Assembly (NCBI GenBank): GCA_013822765.1
Contig: PNKY01000012.1
Location: 1-48,837, forward strand
DNA length: 48,837 nucleotides
Source of the DNA: Rhodospirillum sp.
Lineage (GTDB): Bacteria; Pseudomonadota; Alphaproteobacteria; Dongiales; Dongiaceae
Direction of reading: 5' to 3'
Shown: piece by piece, positions 22,431 to 32,058 of the stretch
How the letters are laid out: each line of letters begins with the position of its first letter
Numbering within the stretch: the stretch's first letter is position 1
Translations under genes and position numbers: made by a program
Notes under the pieces: generated by a model
Told to the model about the DNA's origin: nothing
Database searches by the model: none
The model's input: the letters and a program-made list of their open reading frames with translations, nothing else

Positions 22431-23267
22431 GTGCCCACCCAGCAAGAAAAAGCCCTCGCCTTCCGCGCGCTGCATCAGCGGCCCGGGGCGTTCGTGATTC
22501 CCAATCCGTGGGATGCCGGGTCCACGCTGCTGCTGAACGCTTTTGGCTTTGAGGCGCTGGCGACCACCAGCGCGGGCTGCGCCTTTGCGCTGGGGCGGCA
22601 GGATGGTGGCGGCGGCATCGGCCGCGACACGACGCTGGCCAACGCGCGCGCCATCGTGGAGGCGACCGACCTTCCGGTTTCCGCCGACCTGGAGAACGGC
22701 TTCGGCGATGCGCCGGAGGCCTGCGCGGAAACCATCCGTGCCGCATCGGCGGTGGGCCTCGCCGGCGGCTCGATCGAGGATGCCAGCGGCGATGATGCGC
22801 GGCCGATCTACGATTTCGCCCACGCGGTCGAGCGCGTGGCAGCGGCCGTGGAAACGGCGCGGTCTCTGCCAGTTCCCTTCGTGCTGACCGCGCGTGCGGA
22901 GAACTTCCTGCATGGGCGGCCGGATCTCGACGACACCATCCGCCGCCTGCAGGCGTTCGAGCAGGCGGGCGCGGAGGTGCTCTATGCCCCCGGCCTCACC
23001 AAGCTCGAGCAGATCCGCACCGTCTGCAGCAGCGTCTCAAGACCAGTCAATGTCGTGATGGGGCTGGTCGGCGGCACTTTCTCGGTGCCACAATTGGCCG
23101 AAGCAGGCGTGAAGCGGATCAGCCTCGGCTCCTCGCTGGCGCGGGCCGCCTTGGGCGCGCTCACGCGGGCGGCGCGGGAAATAAGCGGTCAGGGCACGTT
23201 CTCGTTTGCCGCCGAGGCGATTCCGTTCGCGGAGATCGAGCGGCAGATGCGCCCAAATCGCGCATAG
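22431..23267 (+). CDS. PEP mutase/isocitrate lyase family protein
   Basis: A 278-residue TIM-barrel protein of the phosphoenolpyruvate mutase family. FVIPNPWDAGSTLLLNAFGFEAL opens the barrel, LPVSADLENGFGD carries the Mg-binding acidic pair, GLAGGSIEDASGD and VLTARAENFL follow. Relatives cleave or rearrange 2-methylisocitrate, oxaloacetate or phosphonate compounds. The KKCGH catalytic loop of isocitrate lyase is absent, so C-P or C-C chemistry cannot be assigned. The start is a GTG at 22431 behind GGGAG. hemA follows after 87 bases. Confidence 0.85.
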   Translation: MPTQQEKALAFRALHQRPGAFVIPNPWDAGSTLLLNAFGFEALATTSAGCAFALGRQDGGGGIGRDTTLANARAIVEATDLPVSADLENGFGDAPEACAETIRAASAVGLAGGSIEDASGDDARPIYDFAHAVERVAAAVETARSLPVPFVLTARAENFLHGRPDLDDTIRRLQAFEQAGAEVLYAPGLTKLEQIRTVCSSVSRPVNVVMGLVGGTFSVPQLAEAGVKRISLGSSLARAALGALTRAAREISGQGTFSFAAEAIPFAEIERQMRPNRA

Positions 23268-23354
23268 CCACGGGAACAAAAGCCCTTCATAGTTTCTGAA
23301 CCGCGGATGAGGAGAATAGCCCGGACAGCGCGCCCGGGCGGGATTTCAAGGTCG

Positions 23355-24572
23355 ATGGATTTCGAGCAGTTCTTTCGCGAGCGTTTGGGCGATCTCAAGG
23401 CCGAGGGCCGTTATCGCGTGTTCGCCGACCTGGAGCGCCAGGCCGGCCGCTACCCGCGCGCCTTGTGGCGCGAGCGTCCCGACGGGCCGGCGCGCGAGAT
23501 CACCATCTGGTGCTCCAACGACTATCTCGGGCTCGGCCAGCATCCGGACGTGATCGCCGCGATGCAGGTCGCCATCGCCGGCCAAGGCGCCGGCGCAGGC
23601 GGCACGCGCAACATCTCCGGCACCACCCACGGCCATGTCGTGCTGGAGCGCGAGCTCGCCGCTTGGCACGGCAAGGAAGCGGCGCTGCTGTTCACCTCCG
23701 GCTTCGTCTCGAACGAGGCGACGCTCGGTGTCCTCGCGCGGCACCTGCCGAACGCCATCGTCTATTCGGATGCGCACAACCACGCTTCGATGATCGCCGG
23801 CATCCGCAACAGCCGCGCCGAGTATCACATCTTCCGCCACAACGACGCGCAGCACCTGCGCGAGCTGATGGCGGCGCACGACCGCAAGCGGCCGAAGATC
23901 GTCGCGTTCGAATCGATCTATTCCATGGATGGCGACACCGCGCCGATCGCCGCGATCTGCGACGTGGCGCACGAGTTCGGCGCCCTCACCTATCTCGACG
24001 AAGTTCACGCCGTCGGCATGTATGGCGAAACCGGCGCCGGCATCGCCGAGCGCGACCGCGTCGCCCAGCGCATCGACGTGATCGAAGGCACCTTCGCCAA
24101 GGCGTTCGGGCTGATCGGAGGCTACGTCGCCGGCTCCGCCGCGCTGGTGGATTTCGTGCGCTCCCACGCGCCCGGTTTCATCTTCACCACCGCGCTGCCG
24201 CCAGCCATCGTCGCCGGCGTGCGCGCCAGCCTCGCCGTCATCCGCGGCGCGCAGGATTTGCGAACACGCCACCAGGACCGCGCCCGCGCGCTGAAGGCGC
24301 GGCTCGGCGCCATCGGCTTGCCGGTGATGCCGAACGACAGCCATATCGTACCGGTCAAGGTCGGCGATGCCGGCGCCTGCAAGACCATCAGCGACCGCCT
24401 GCTGCGCCAGCACGGGCACTATGCGCAGCCGATCAATTACCCGACCGTGCCCAAGGGCACCGAGCGGTTGCGCTTCACGCCCTCGCCGCTGCACGACGAC
24501 GCGCTGATCGACAGCCTCGCCCACGCGCTCGACGCCTGCTGGCGCGAGCTGTCGCTGCCCGTCGCGGTCTAG
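23355..24572 (+). CDS. hemA: 5-aminolevulinate synthase
   Basis: A 405-residue enzyme making 5-aminolevulinate from glycine and succinyl-CoA, the first step of heme synthesis in alphaproteobacteria. It begins MDFEQFFRERLGDLKAEGRY, has NDYLGLGQHPDV, the glycine-rich GAGAGGTRNISGT (79-90), YLDEVHAVGMYG (213-224) and the cofactor-bound Lys 249 in EGTFAKAFGLIGG. Family members usually read GTLGKAFG at this point; Phe-Ala here is a mild variation. ATG 23355 follows AAGG. It is the only heme gene in the window. Confidence 0.96.
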   Translation: MDFEQFFRERLGDLKAEGRYRVFADLERQAGRYPRALWRERPDGPAREITIWCSNDYLGLGQHPDVIAAMQVAIAGQGAGAGGTRNISGTTHGHVVLERELAAWHGKEAALLFTSGFVSNEATLGVLARHLPNAIVYSDAHNHASMIAGIRNSRAEYHIFRHNDAQHLRELMAAHDRKRPKIVAFESIYSMDGDTAPIAAICDVAHEFGALTYLDEVHAVGMYGETGAGIAERDRVAQRIDVIEGTFAKAFGLIGGYVAGSAALVDFVRSHAPGFIFTTALPPAIVAGVRASLAVIRGAQDLRTRHQDRARALKARLGAIGLPVMPNDSHIVPVKVGDAGACKTISDRLLRQHGHYAQPINYPTVPKGTERLRFTPSPLHDDALIDSLAHALDACWRELSLPVAV

Positions 24573-24667
24573 ATCACCGCTCCACCAAGAGAACCCAAAG
24601 GTCTGCTGACAAGCCGGCCCCAGATGCGATATGAGCCGCTGGTCGATTGCCGATTGGGGGACGCGCG

Positions 24668-26053
24668 TTGATTCGGGCAAAGAGACTGCGGGCCCATCTG
24701 GAGCAGAGTCTCGCATTCGAATTGCGGCCCGATTTCCGATTCATCCGGACCGCACTGCAGCGTGCCCTGCGAGGCCGGCTTGCCGCCGAGGATTCCGAGA
24801 GCAAGACCGCGGTCGTCACCGCGGGATCGATCTGGCTGGCGCACATGCTGGGATTGGTGCGGACCAAGCTTCTGGTGCTCGATTTTCCGGATTTCACGCT
24901 CGAGAACCTGGCGCTTCTCAGCGACGAATACGACTTCGTGATCTCCGATCGCGCGCTTCATCGCTGCGACAACCTGCCGGACGCCGCCCACGAGACGATG
25001 CGTGTTCTGCGTCCGGGCGGCTGCTTCGTCCACACCACGTCATGCCTTGATATCGCGACCCATGTTCCCGTTGACGGCCGCCGATACAGGACAGCCGCGC
25101 TGATGCCGCTGTTTCCGCATGCATCCCGGCTCGAGCGAGGCGGCGGTCCTACGGCAGGCTGGATCACGGGGCGGAAGGCGGCCGGCGCCCCCACGCTCGA
25201 TCCCACCATCGAGACCCGCGCGGCAAAGCGCAAATGGTACCGATTCCGGCCGGCCAAGGCGAAGTTCGGCCTGGCCGCGATCATACGCTGCGAGGCGCCG
25301 TATCTCATCCAGTGGATCGCGCATCACCGTGTCCTCGGCTTCGAGCAGATCACGATCTATGACCACGAGAGCAACGACGGTACATCCCGGATTCTTGCGC
25401 CGCTCGCGCGAGCCGGCATCATCAGTGCCGTGTATTGGAAGGACCGCGCCGCCCGGCAGCACCGCGCCTACGACAACGCGCTCCGCCGTCTGCGCGATCA
25501 CGTCGAATGGTGCCTGTTCGCGGATCCCGACGAGTTTCTGGTGCTCGATCCCGGGCTGACGCTCGATGACCTGCTGCCCACCAGACCCGACATCAGCGCG
25601 GTCGGCATTCCATGGCGGATGTTCGGATCCGGTGGGCAACGCAATCGCGGAACCGGGCTGGTGATCGAGCGCTTCACCAAGGCCGCGCCGACCTATCATC
25701 GGCTGGTGAAATCGCTGGTGCGCCTGCAGGATGCACGTAAGATCGGCATTCATGCGCCGACCCTGATCAGGGGGCGGGTCGCCGACGTCCTCGGCAAGCC
25801 CATCGATCTCCAGGTCCCCCGGTCCGCGCCTTCGCCCGCGCGCATCCACCATTACTTCAACCGGTCCTGGGAGGAATTCGTCTACAAGCGCCTGCGTGGT
25901 GACATCGCTTCCAAGGAGACCTATTCCTTCAGCGATTTCGATCGCTACGGCGCGGGCGAGGTCGAGTTGCCCGATGCCCTGCCGCTCGCTCCCTTGGTCA
26001 AGGAGGAGATGGTACGTTTGCGGCGCGTTATCGGGCCGCTCCGCGACGGCTGA
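24668..26053 (+). CDS. GT92-type glycosyltransferase with N-terminal methyltransferase-like region
   Basis: A 461-residue two-part protein. Residues 68-126 resemble the second half of a SAM methyltransferase (FVISDRALHRC, ETMRVLRPGGCFVHTT), but the glycine-rich SAM-binding strand is not visible, so it may be a remnant. Residues 200-460 are a family 92/GT2-type glycosyltransferase: GLAAIIRCEAPYLIQWIAHH, FEQITIYDHESNDGTSRIL, and WCLFADPDEF with the Asp-x-Asp metal site at 286-288. The TTG at 24668 follows GGGGGA; an earlier TTG is at 24647. It faces two other glycosyltransferase genes. Confidence 0.8.
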   Translation: MIRAKRLRAHLEQSLAFELRPDFRFIRTALQRALRGRLAAEDSESKTAVVTAGSIWLAHMLGLVRTKLLVLDFPDFTLENLALLSDEYDFVISDRALHRCDNLPDAAHETMRVLRPGGCFVHTTSCLDIATHVPVDGRRYRTAALMPLFPHASRLERGGGPTAGWITGRKAAGAPTLDPTIETRAAKRKWYRFRPAKAKFGLAAIIRCEAPYLIQWIAHHRVLGFEQITIYDHESNDGTSRILAPLARAGIISAVYWKDRAARQHRAYDNALRRLRDHVEWCLFADPDEFLVLDPGLTLDDLLPTRPDISAVGIPWRMFGSGGQRNRGTGLVIERFTKAAPTYHRLVKSLVRLQDARKIGIHAPTLIRGRVADVLGKPIDLQVPRSAPSPARIHHYFNRSWEEFVYKRLRGDIASKETYSFSDFDRYGAGEVELPDALPLAPLVKEEMVRLRRVIGPLRDG

Positions 26054-26076
26054 GGCATCTGCGCGCCGATGGTTGG

Positions 26077-26988
26077 TCAGCCGCGCCGATCCAGGATCTG
26101 CATCATCGATTCGATCGAAGCCAAGATCCGCTCCGGGCGATAGCAATCGATCGCAGACATCGCGGCGCTGGCATATTGCCAATCGTCCTTACCGAAGGTC
26201 TCCGTCACGCGACGGAGCACCCTGCACGCCTCGGCCAGCTCGGTAGACTCGGCAAAATAGGGATAGTCGGCGGGCAACAACCGCCGCGCCTCGTCATTGG
26301 CCCGCTCGATCACCGCGGGCGCCCCAAGCGAGGCCGCCAGAAACAGCTTGGTCGCCGGTTTGAAACCGTCGATGGAGCGGGTCCGGCGCAGGCAATAGTG
26401 CACGTTGTAGAACGGCAGGTGCTGCGTCCACGGGATTGCAGTGGCATCCGTGGTGTCCACAGAAAAGAAATCGACGAAGTCGTTGAGCGTGTCGACGTGC
26501 CACGTGTTCACCAGCTCGCCAAAATAGGCGGTGCGCGCGGCGTGGCATTCCCGCGCCATCGCGTTCAGCCGAAGATCGACATGATGGTGGACAAGGAAAA
26601 CCGGGCCGCGGAGCCGGGACGCCAGGTGCTCGGCCTGTCCGATGGAGGCGGCGACGACGCCGTCGAACTTCCCCAATGCCTCCACGGAAATCGAGAGATC
26701 GACTGGGTCCGCAAGACATACGGCCCGGCTCCGGATCGACGGCAGCCGCTGCAGCACGTCGCCCAGGAACCGTGGCTGCAGGCAAGACTTGTTGAAGATC
26801 AGCACCTCGTCGTGGAGCTCATCGTCCAGTTCCGACAGGTCGCGCACGCGGACTCGACCGATCCTGCGCGCCGCCAGCTCCGCCAACTGGGTGGCACGGA
26901 GATAGGTGCTGCCCGACGCCTCGAACGCGCGTGCGCAGACGAAGCCGAGACCCCTAGACGGGGGCGCCATCGCGGGCGTCGCGTGCAT
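26077..26988 (-). CDS. Glycosyltransferase-like protein (GT4/GT-B type)
   Basis: A 303-residue protein resembling the C-terminal half of a GT-B glycosyltransferase. VDGVVAASIGQAEHLA-like text reads GVVAASIGQAEHLASRL, then FLVHHHVDLR. GFKPATKLFLAASLGAPAVIE matches the sugar-nucleotide-binding helix of capsule-type enzymes. The length is short of the usual 350-400. It starts 35 bases inside the end of the upstream DUF616 gene, so the two are tightly coupled. Donor and acceptor are unknown. Confidence 0.65.
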   Translation of the reverse strand: MHATPAMAPPSRGLGFVCARAFEASGSTYLRATQLAELAARRIGRVRVRDLSELDDELHDEVLIFNKSCLQPRFLGDVLQRLPSIRSRAVCLADPVDLSISVEALGKFDGVVAASIGQAEHLASRLRGPVFLVHHHVDLRLNAMARECHAARTAYFGELVNTWHVDTLNDFVDFFSVDTTDATAIPWTQHLPFYNVHYCLRRTRSIDGFKPATKLFLAASLGAPAVIERANDEARRLLPADYPYFAESTELAEACRVLRRVTETFGKDDWQYASAAMSAIDCYRPERILASIESMMQILDRRG

Positions 26989-28291
26989 GGGGCTGGCTAC
27001 GGTGTGGCCGCAGCCGGACGCCCGGAAAGTGGCGCGAGACCAGTCGACCTTCGTCGAACAGGGCGATTCCCTTGTACGCCGTCTTCTCGACGACGTAGGA
27101 GAGCGAAAGCTGATCGCGCTGCGACTTGGACTGGACTTCCGCCCACCACGCCTCGCTCAGTGCCATCAAGGCCGGATCGTTGTGCCGCCGGAGCATGATG
27201 TTGTTATGGGTCAGAGCGAAAGCGTGACGGAAACCGTCTTCGAGGTATCCCGCGACCTGCCGCACCATCAGCTCGGCATTGTCTTTCCGCAACTCGATGC
27301 AAGCCGCGAGTTCCTCCAGGATACTGGCGCGCCCGGGATGGCGGAACAACAGGAAATCCGATCCATGATGCGAGTGGCGATCCAGGAACTCCAGCGGATC
27401 CATACGCAGGTCGACGTTGCTGTCGAGATAGAGGCTCCACTCGTAGTCTGGAAAGACCCGATGCGGCAGCAGTTTGTAGAATCGATTCCGCTTGAACCGG
27501 TTTGGCGTCGCATAGCTGACCGGGCCGCACCGCCATGGCGGCGGAACGTCATGCCGGTCGGTGAAGATCACGAAGTCGCAGCTCTCCGCCTGTTCGAGGC
27601 TCGGCATGAAAAGATCGTCGTAGTCGCCGAACATGGCAGTATAGACGACCAGCCGGCGACGCCCCTCCGACGCCGAAGGAAAAGATCTGGTTGCACCCGG
27701 AGGCGTGCCGGAGCGGACGCCATCATCTGCCTTCGTGCCCTCCGCGGCATTGGTTGGGGCGCGCTCCAGTCCCTGCGCATATCCGCGGACAATGAAGTGA
27801 TACAGCGGATTGAGGCCGCTCTCGGCGACGCCGGGATATCGTTGGACGTATCGCTTGGTGGAGAAGTGCGGTCCCGGATCGCGCATCTCGCCGGCGCCAT
27901 GACGCAGATAGTGTTCGACTGGATCGATCCCGGAGGCTGTCACGTCGGGATTGCGGCGAAGGTAGTATTCCGGATCGAACAGGCCGGACTTCAGAAGGAC
28001 GGACGCGCAGCGACTTGAATCCGGCTGGATCCGTTGCGCCCGGGAAGGACGACCGGCCAAGCGACGCAGCGCCGACGCATAAGTCGCGATCTGCCCGAGA
28101 ATGCGCGACAACATCGGGCTGCGCTCGGCTTGAAGCTCACCCTCCAGGTGGAGAACTTGGTCCAGCAAGGCCGCGGCTTCCATCTGGAAGGGCAGCAACT
28201 CGGTGCGACCATTCGAGATTTCCGGCGTTGCATCATTGCTGGCCGTTTGTTCCCGCTGCGGACTCGCAGGCAGTTCATTCGGATCCGACAA
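26954..28291 (-). CDS. DUF616 (TOD1/MUCI70-type) glycosyltransferase with NPDV repeats
   Basis: A 445-residue protein. Residues 38-75 are helical. Two repeats of the sort found in bacterial surface-glycan enzymes follow: FDPEYYLRRNPDVTASGIDP with HYLRHG (105-132) and a worn copy FSTKRYVQRYPGVAESGLNP (143-162). Residues 214-420 are a DUF616 domain (VVYTAMFGDYDDL, DFVIFTDR, WSLYLDSNVDL). The acidic YLDSNVDL probably binds metal and nucleotide sugar. The start is a TTG at 28291 behind GGGGG. Base composition looks somewhat less GC-rich than neighbours. Confidence 0.75.
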   Translation of the reverse strand: MSDPNELPASPQREQTASNDATPEISNGRTELLPFQMEAAALLDQVLHLEGELQAERSPMLSRILGQIATYASALRRLAGRPSRAQRIQPDSSRCASVLLKSGLFDPEYYLRRNPDVTASGIDPVEHYLRHGAGEMRDPGPHFSTKRYVQRYPGVAESGLNPLYHFIVRGYAQGLERAPTNAAEGTKADDGVRSGTPPGATRSFPSASEGRRRLVVYTAMFGDYDDLFMPSLEQAESCDFVIFTDRHDVPPPWRCGPVSYATPNRFKRNRFYKLLPHRVFPDYEWSLYLDSNVDLRMDPLEFLDRHSHHGSDFLLFRHPGRASILEELAACIELRKDNAELMVRQVAGYLEDGFRHAFALTHNNIMLRRHNDPALMALSEAWWAEVQSKSQRDQLSLSYVVEKTAYKGIALFDEGRLVSRHFPGVRLRPHRSQPHARDARDGAPV

Positions 28292-28378
28292 GCTGAATAC
28301 CCCCGCGGTTCTGGGCGGAAGTTACTTCACGGCCTCACTCGATGCCAAGGAGACCTCAATCCCATCCGCGCGACGGCT

Positions 28379-29269
28379 CTACTCCGCGCGCCGGCGCGGT
28401 TTGCGGTCGCCGACCTCGAGGCTTTCCATAAGGTAGTCCGCCAGCCGCTGGCCGGCGCCGTTGGCGCCGTCGGGGTGGCGGTAGAGGCCGACGCTGACGG
28501 TGCCGAGGTCGGGCCACGGCTTGCGCCGCTCGACCACCAGCTGCTCCGGCGCGGTGCTTTCGGCGAAGGTCGAGACGCCGAGGCCGGATTCGACCGCCGA
28601 GACGATGCTGGTGAAGGACGACGAGGTCATGGCGATGCGCCACGGCAAGCCATCCTCCGCCAGCCGCTTCAGCATGCGCGCGCGATAGACGCAGCCCTCC
28701 GGATAGCAGATCAACGGCAACGGCCGGTCGGCGGCGGGCTTCTGGTCGGGCGCGGCGATCCACACCAGCCGCTCGGTCCAGGTCTTGACCGCGAGATCGC
28801 TGACGCGCTCGGTGGTCATCGCCACCACCAGGTCGAACTGGCCGGTGCGCAGCCCCTCCAGCAGCCCGGCGCTGAGATCCGATTGCAGATCGAGGATGAC
28901 ACCGGGCTCGCTCGCCGCGAAGCGCGAGAGCGCACTCGGCAGCATGGCCACCGAGAAATCGTTGGGAATGCCGACGCGCAGCACGACGCCTTCGCGCGCG
29001 TTGTCGAATCGGCCGAGCAGTTCGTCGTTGAGGCGCAGCATGCGCCGCGCGTAGCCGAGGACGGTCTGTCCCGGCTCGGTCGCACGCGCCGGCCGCGCAC
29101 GTTCGATCAGCGTCTGGCCGAACAGCGTCTCGAGCCGCTTCACCTGCAGGCTGACCGCCGGTTGTGTACAGCCCAACTGCTCCGCCGCGCTGGCGAAGCT
29201 TCCGGTCTCCACCACCGCCTGGAATGTACGCAGCAGATCAAGGTCCACGTGCCGCACGGTATCATCCAT
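28379..29269 (-). CDS. LysR-family transcriptional regulator
   Basis: A 296-residue LysR protein. DLDLLRTFQAVVETGSFASA, then QLGCTQPAVSLQVKRLE, are the winged helix-turn-helix. VVLRVGIPNDFSVAMLPSAL opens the effector domain. It is divergent from the ABC transporter operon with a 468-base spacer, so it may control that operon and itself. Its own promoter region holds two GTTATTGG copies 31 bases apart (29278 and 29309). The effector is unknown. Confidence 0.9.
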   Translation of the reverse strand: MDDTVRHVDLDLLRTFQAVVETGSFASAAEQLGCTQPAVSLQVKRLETLFGQTLIERARPARATEPGQTVLGYARRMLRLNDELLGRFDNAREGVVLRVGIPNDFSVAMLPSALSRFAASEPGVILDLQSDLSAGLLEGLRTGQFDLVVAMTTERVSDLAVKTWTERLVWIAAPDQKPAADRPLPLICYPEGCVYRARMLKRLAEDGLPWRIAMTSSSFTSIVSAVESGLGVSTFAESTAPEQLVVERRKPWPDLGTVSVGLYRHPDGANGAGQRLADYLMESLEVGDRKPRRRAE

Positions 29270-29737
29270 AGACCGTCGTTATTGGTCCGTTCAGTTAATT
29301 AGCGTTTGTTATTGGGCGGCAAGGAGTTACTGTGTCGCGCTACGTCTGGCTTAGGTCATTCGCGCTAGCGGCGGTCCCATTGGTGCGCAATCGGGAACCA
29401 ATTCTCGCTCTCTTCCCTCGTGCGCGTTTCGACGGCGGTGCATGCCGCAAATTTGTGCGGGCGATGCCGTCGCAGCGAGCAGCCATACATCCTCAAATTC
29501 CCATTCAGCTCCGAATGCGACGTGCTTCGCCAAGCCGTCACCGCGTTTCGCGGCACACTAACCAAACGGTCAGGTACCGGCACGTTTCTTGCCTCAAGGA
29601 GTGCTAGCCGTTTTCTACATTGACTTGAAGGCGGAAAAGAGGGTCCATCAAAAACCGGCATGTCGAGGCGAGAACGTGGTGAAACGTTCCGCCGATCGTC
29701 AAAAGTGCCGGCTACAGGGAAGGGGCAGGCTGGGCTC
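29270..29737. other. Long divergent spacer, LysR gene to ABC operon
   Basis: A 468-base region with no supported gene. The first 60 bases are AT-rich with two GTTATTGG copies three helical turns apart, a likely regulator site. A sigma-54-type element lies at 29577-29593. The short reading frames on both strands lack ribosome-binding sites and family features. Confidence 0.6.
29577..29593 (+). promoter_or_regulatory. Candidate sigma-54 promoter of the ABC operon
   Basis: CCGGCACGTTTCTTGCC has GG (29579-29580) and GC (29591-29592) with exactly ten bases between, as in TGGCACG-N4-TTGCW. The first T is C here. It would give a leader of about 130 bases. Nitrogen control would suit a polyamine transporter, but this is inferred. 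Confidence 0.5.
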
Positions 29738-30832
<1,095 letters not shown>

Positions 30833-30928
30833 CATCAACCATCTGCGGTTCCACCGGCCCGGGACCGTTGGGGGATGGCTGCCAGCAATGGCACATCAAT
30901 CGGGCTGACGAAAAACATGGAGGTTCGC

Positions 30929-31987
30929 GTGAAACACATCCTCAGTCTTACGGTCAGCGGCTTGGCGGCGGCCGTTGCTCTAAGCACGATCAACGTGCCG
31001 AAGGCGGTCGCCGCCGACCAGATCACCATCGTGTCGTGGGGCGGCGCCTATCAGGAGAGCCAGCGCAAGGCCTACTACGAACCCTACGCCAAGGAAAAGG
31101 GCATCAAGGTCATCGAAGAGGAGTATGACGGCGAGCTCGGCAAGGTGAAGGCGATGAACGAGGCCGGCAACGTCACCTGGGACGTGCTGGACGTCGACAG
31201 CGCGCACGCCCTCGCCGGCTGCGATGAAGGCCTGCTGGAGAAGCTCGACTACTCGAAGATCGGCGACAAGGCGAAGTTCCTGCCCGGCACTGCGCTCGAC
31301 TGCGCGGTCGGCAGCATCGCCTACTCGACCATCTTCGCGTACAACGCGGACGTCTATAAGGACAACCCGCCGACGACGTTGATGGACCTGTTCGACACCG
31401 CAAAGTTTCCAGGCAAGCGCGCGCTGCTGAAGAAGCCGTTCGGGAATCTCGAGTGGGCGTTGATTGCCGATGGCGTAAAGCTAGAGGAAGTATACAGCGT
31501 CCTCGGCACGCCCGAAGGCGTCGACCGCGCGTTCAAGAAGCTGGACACCATCAAGAAGGACATCGTGTGGTGGGAAGCCGGCGCTCAGCCGCCGGAGCTG
31601 CTCGCCAACGGCGAAGTGATCATGACCAGCGCCTGGAACGGTCGCATCGGCAACGCGATCAAGGAAGGCAAGAACTTCAAGATCATCTGGGACTATCAGG
31701 AGTTCGACTGGGACTTCTGGTCGATCCCGGCCGGCACCAAGAACCTCGATGGCGCCTATGACTTCATCAAGTACGCCAGCGATCCGAAGCAGATGTCGCA
31801 GCAGTCGAAATACATCGCCTACGCGCCGACCCATGTCGATGCGATCGCTCTGGTCGATCCGGCAATCGCGCCGACGCTGCCGACCTATCCGGACAACATG
31901 AAGACGGCCGTGGTCACTGACCTGGTGTTCTGGGCCGACAACAACGAAGAGCTGACCAAGCGCTTCAACGCCTGGCTGGCCCAGTAA
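30929..31987 (+). CDS. ABC transporter solute-binding protein (PotD/PotF-like)
   Basis: A 352-residue periplasmic binding protein. The signal peptide covers about residues 1-28 (hydrophobic run, Ala-Val-Ala cleavage). ITIVSWGGAYQESQRKAYYEPY starts the first lobe, and NVTWDVLDVDSAHALAGC and AYSTIFAYNADVYKDNPPTT follow. The family binds spermidine, putrescine or related compounds; W in VSWGG and acidic residues fit that. The GTG at 30929 has a GGAGG ribosome-binding site five bases ahead, which is why it is preferred to the ATG at 30917 that overlaps that site. Confidence 0.92.
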   Translation: MKHILSLTVSGLAAAVALSTINVPKAVAADQITIVSWGGAYQESQRKAYYEPYAKEKGIKVIEEEYDGELGKVKAMNEAGNVTWDVLDVDSAHALAGCDEGLLEKLDYSKIGDKAKFLPGTALDCAVGSIAYSTIFAYNADVYKDNPPTTLMDLFDTAKFPGKRALLKKPFGNLEWALIADGVKLEEVYSVLGTPEGVDRAFKKLDTIKKDIVWWEAGAQPPELLANGEVIMTSAWNGRIGNAIKEGKNFKIIWDYQEFDWDFWSIPAGTKNLDGAYDFIKYASDPKQMSQQSKYIAYAPTHVDAIALVDPAIAPTLPTYPDNMKTAVVTDLVFWADNNEELTKRFNAWLAQ

Positions 31988-32001
31988 TCTGAGCAAACGG
32001 A

Positions 32002-32028
32002 CGGCGCCGGGCCAATCGCCCGGCGCCG
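32002..32028 (+). terminator. Intercistronic hairpin after the solute-binding protein gene
   Basis: Eleven base pairs (CGGCGCCGGGC with GCCCGGCGCCG) close a CAATC loop. No T-run follows. Such stems often lower read-through and protect upstream mRNA, giving more binding protein than permease. Confidence 0.6.
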
Positions 32029-32058
32029 GTCACGCGGACCAAAGGCAATTTCGATCGC

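Noticed and set aside
26495..26515. CACGTG core resembling parS (also at 32985 and 48473)
   Set aside because: The flanking bases do not match GTTTCACGTGAAAC; only 16075-16090 does.
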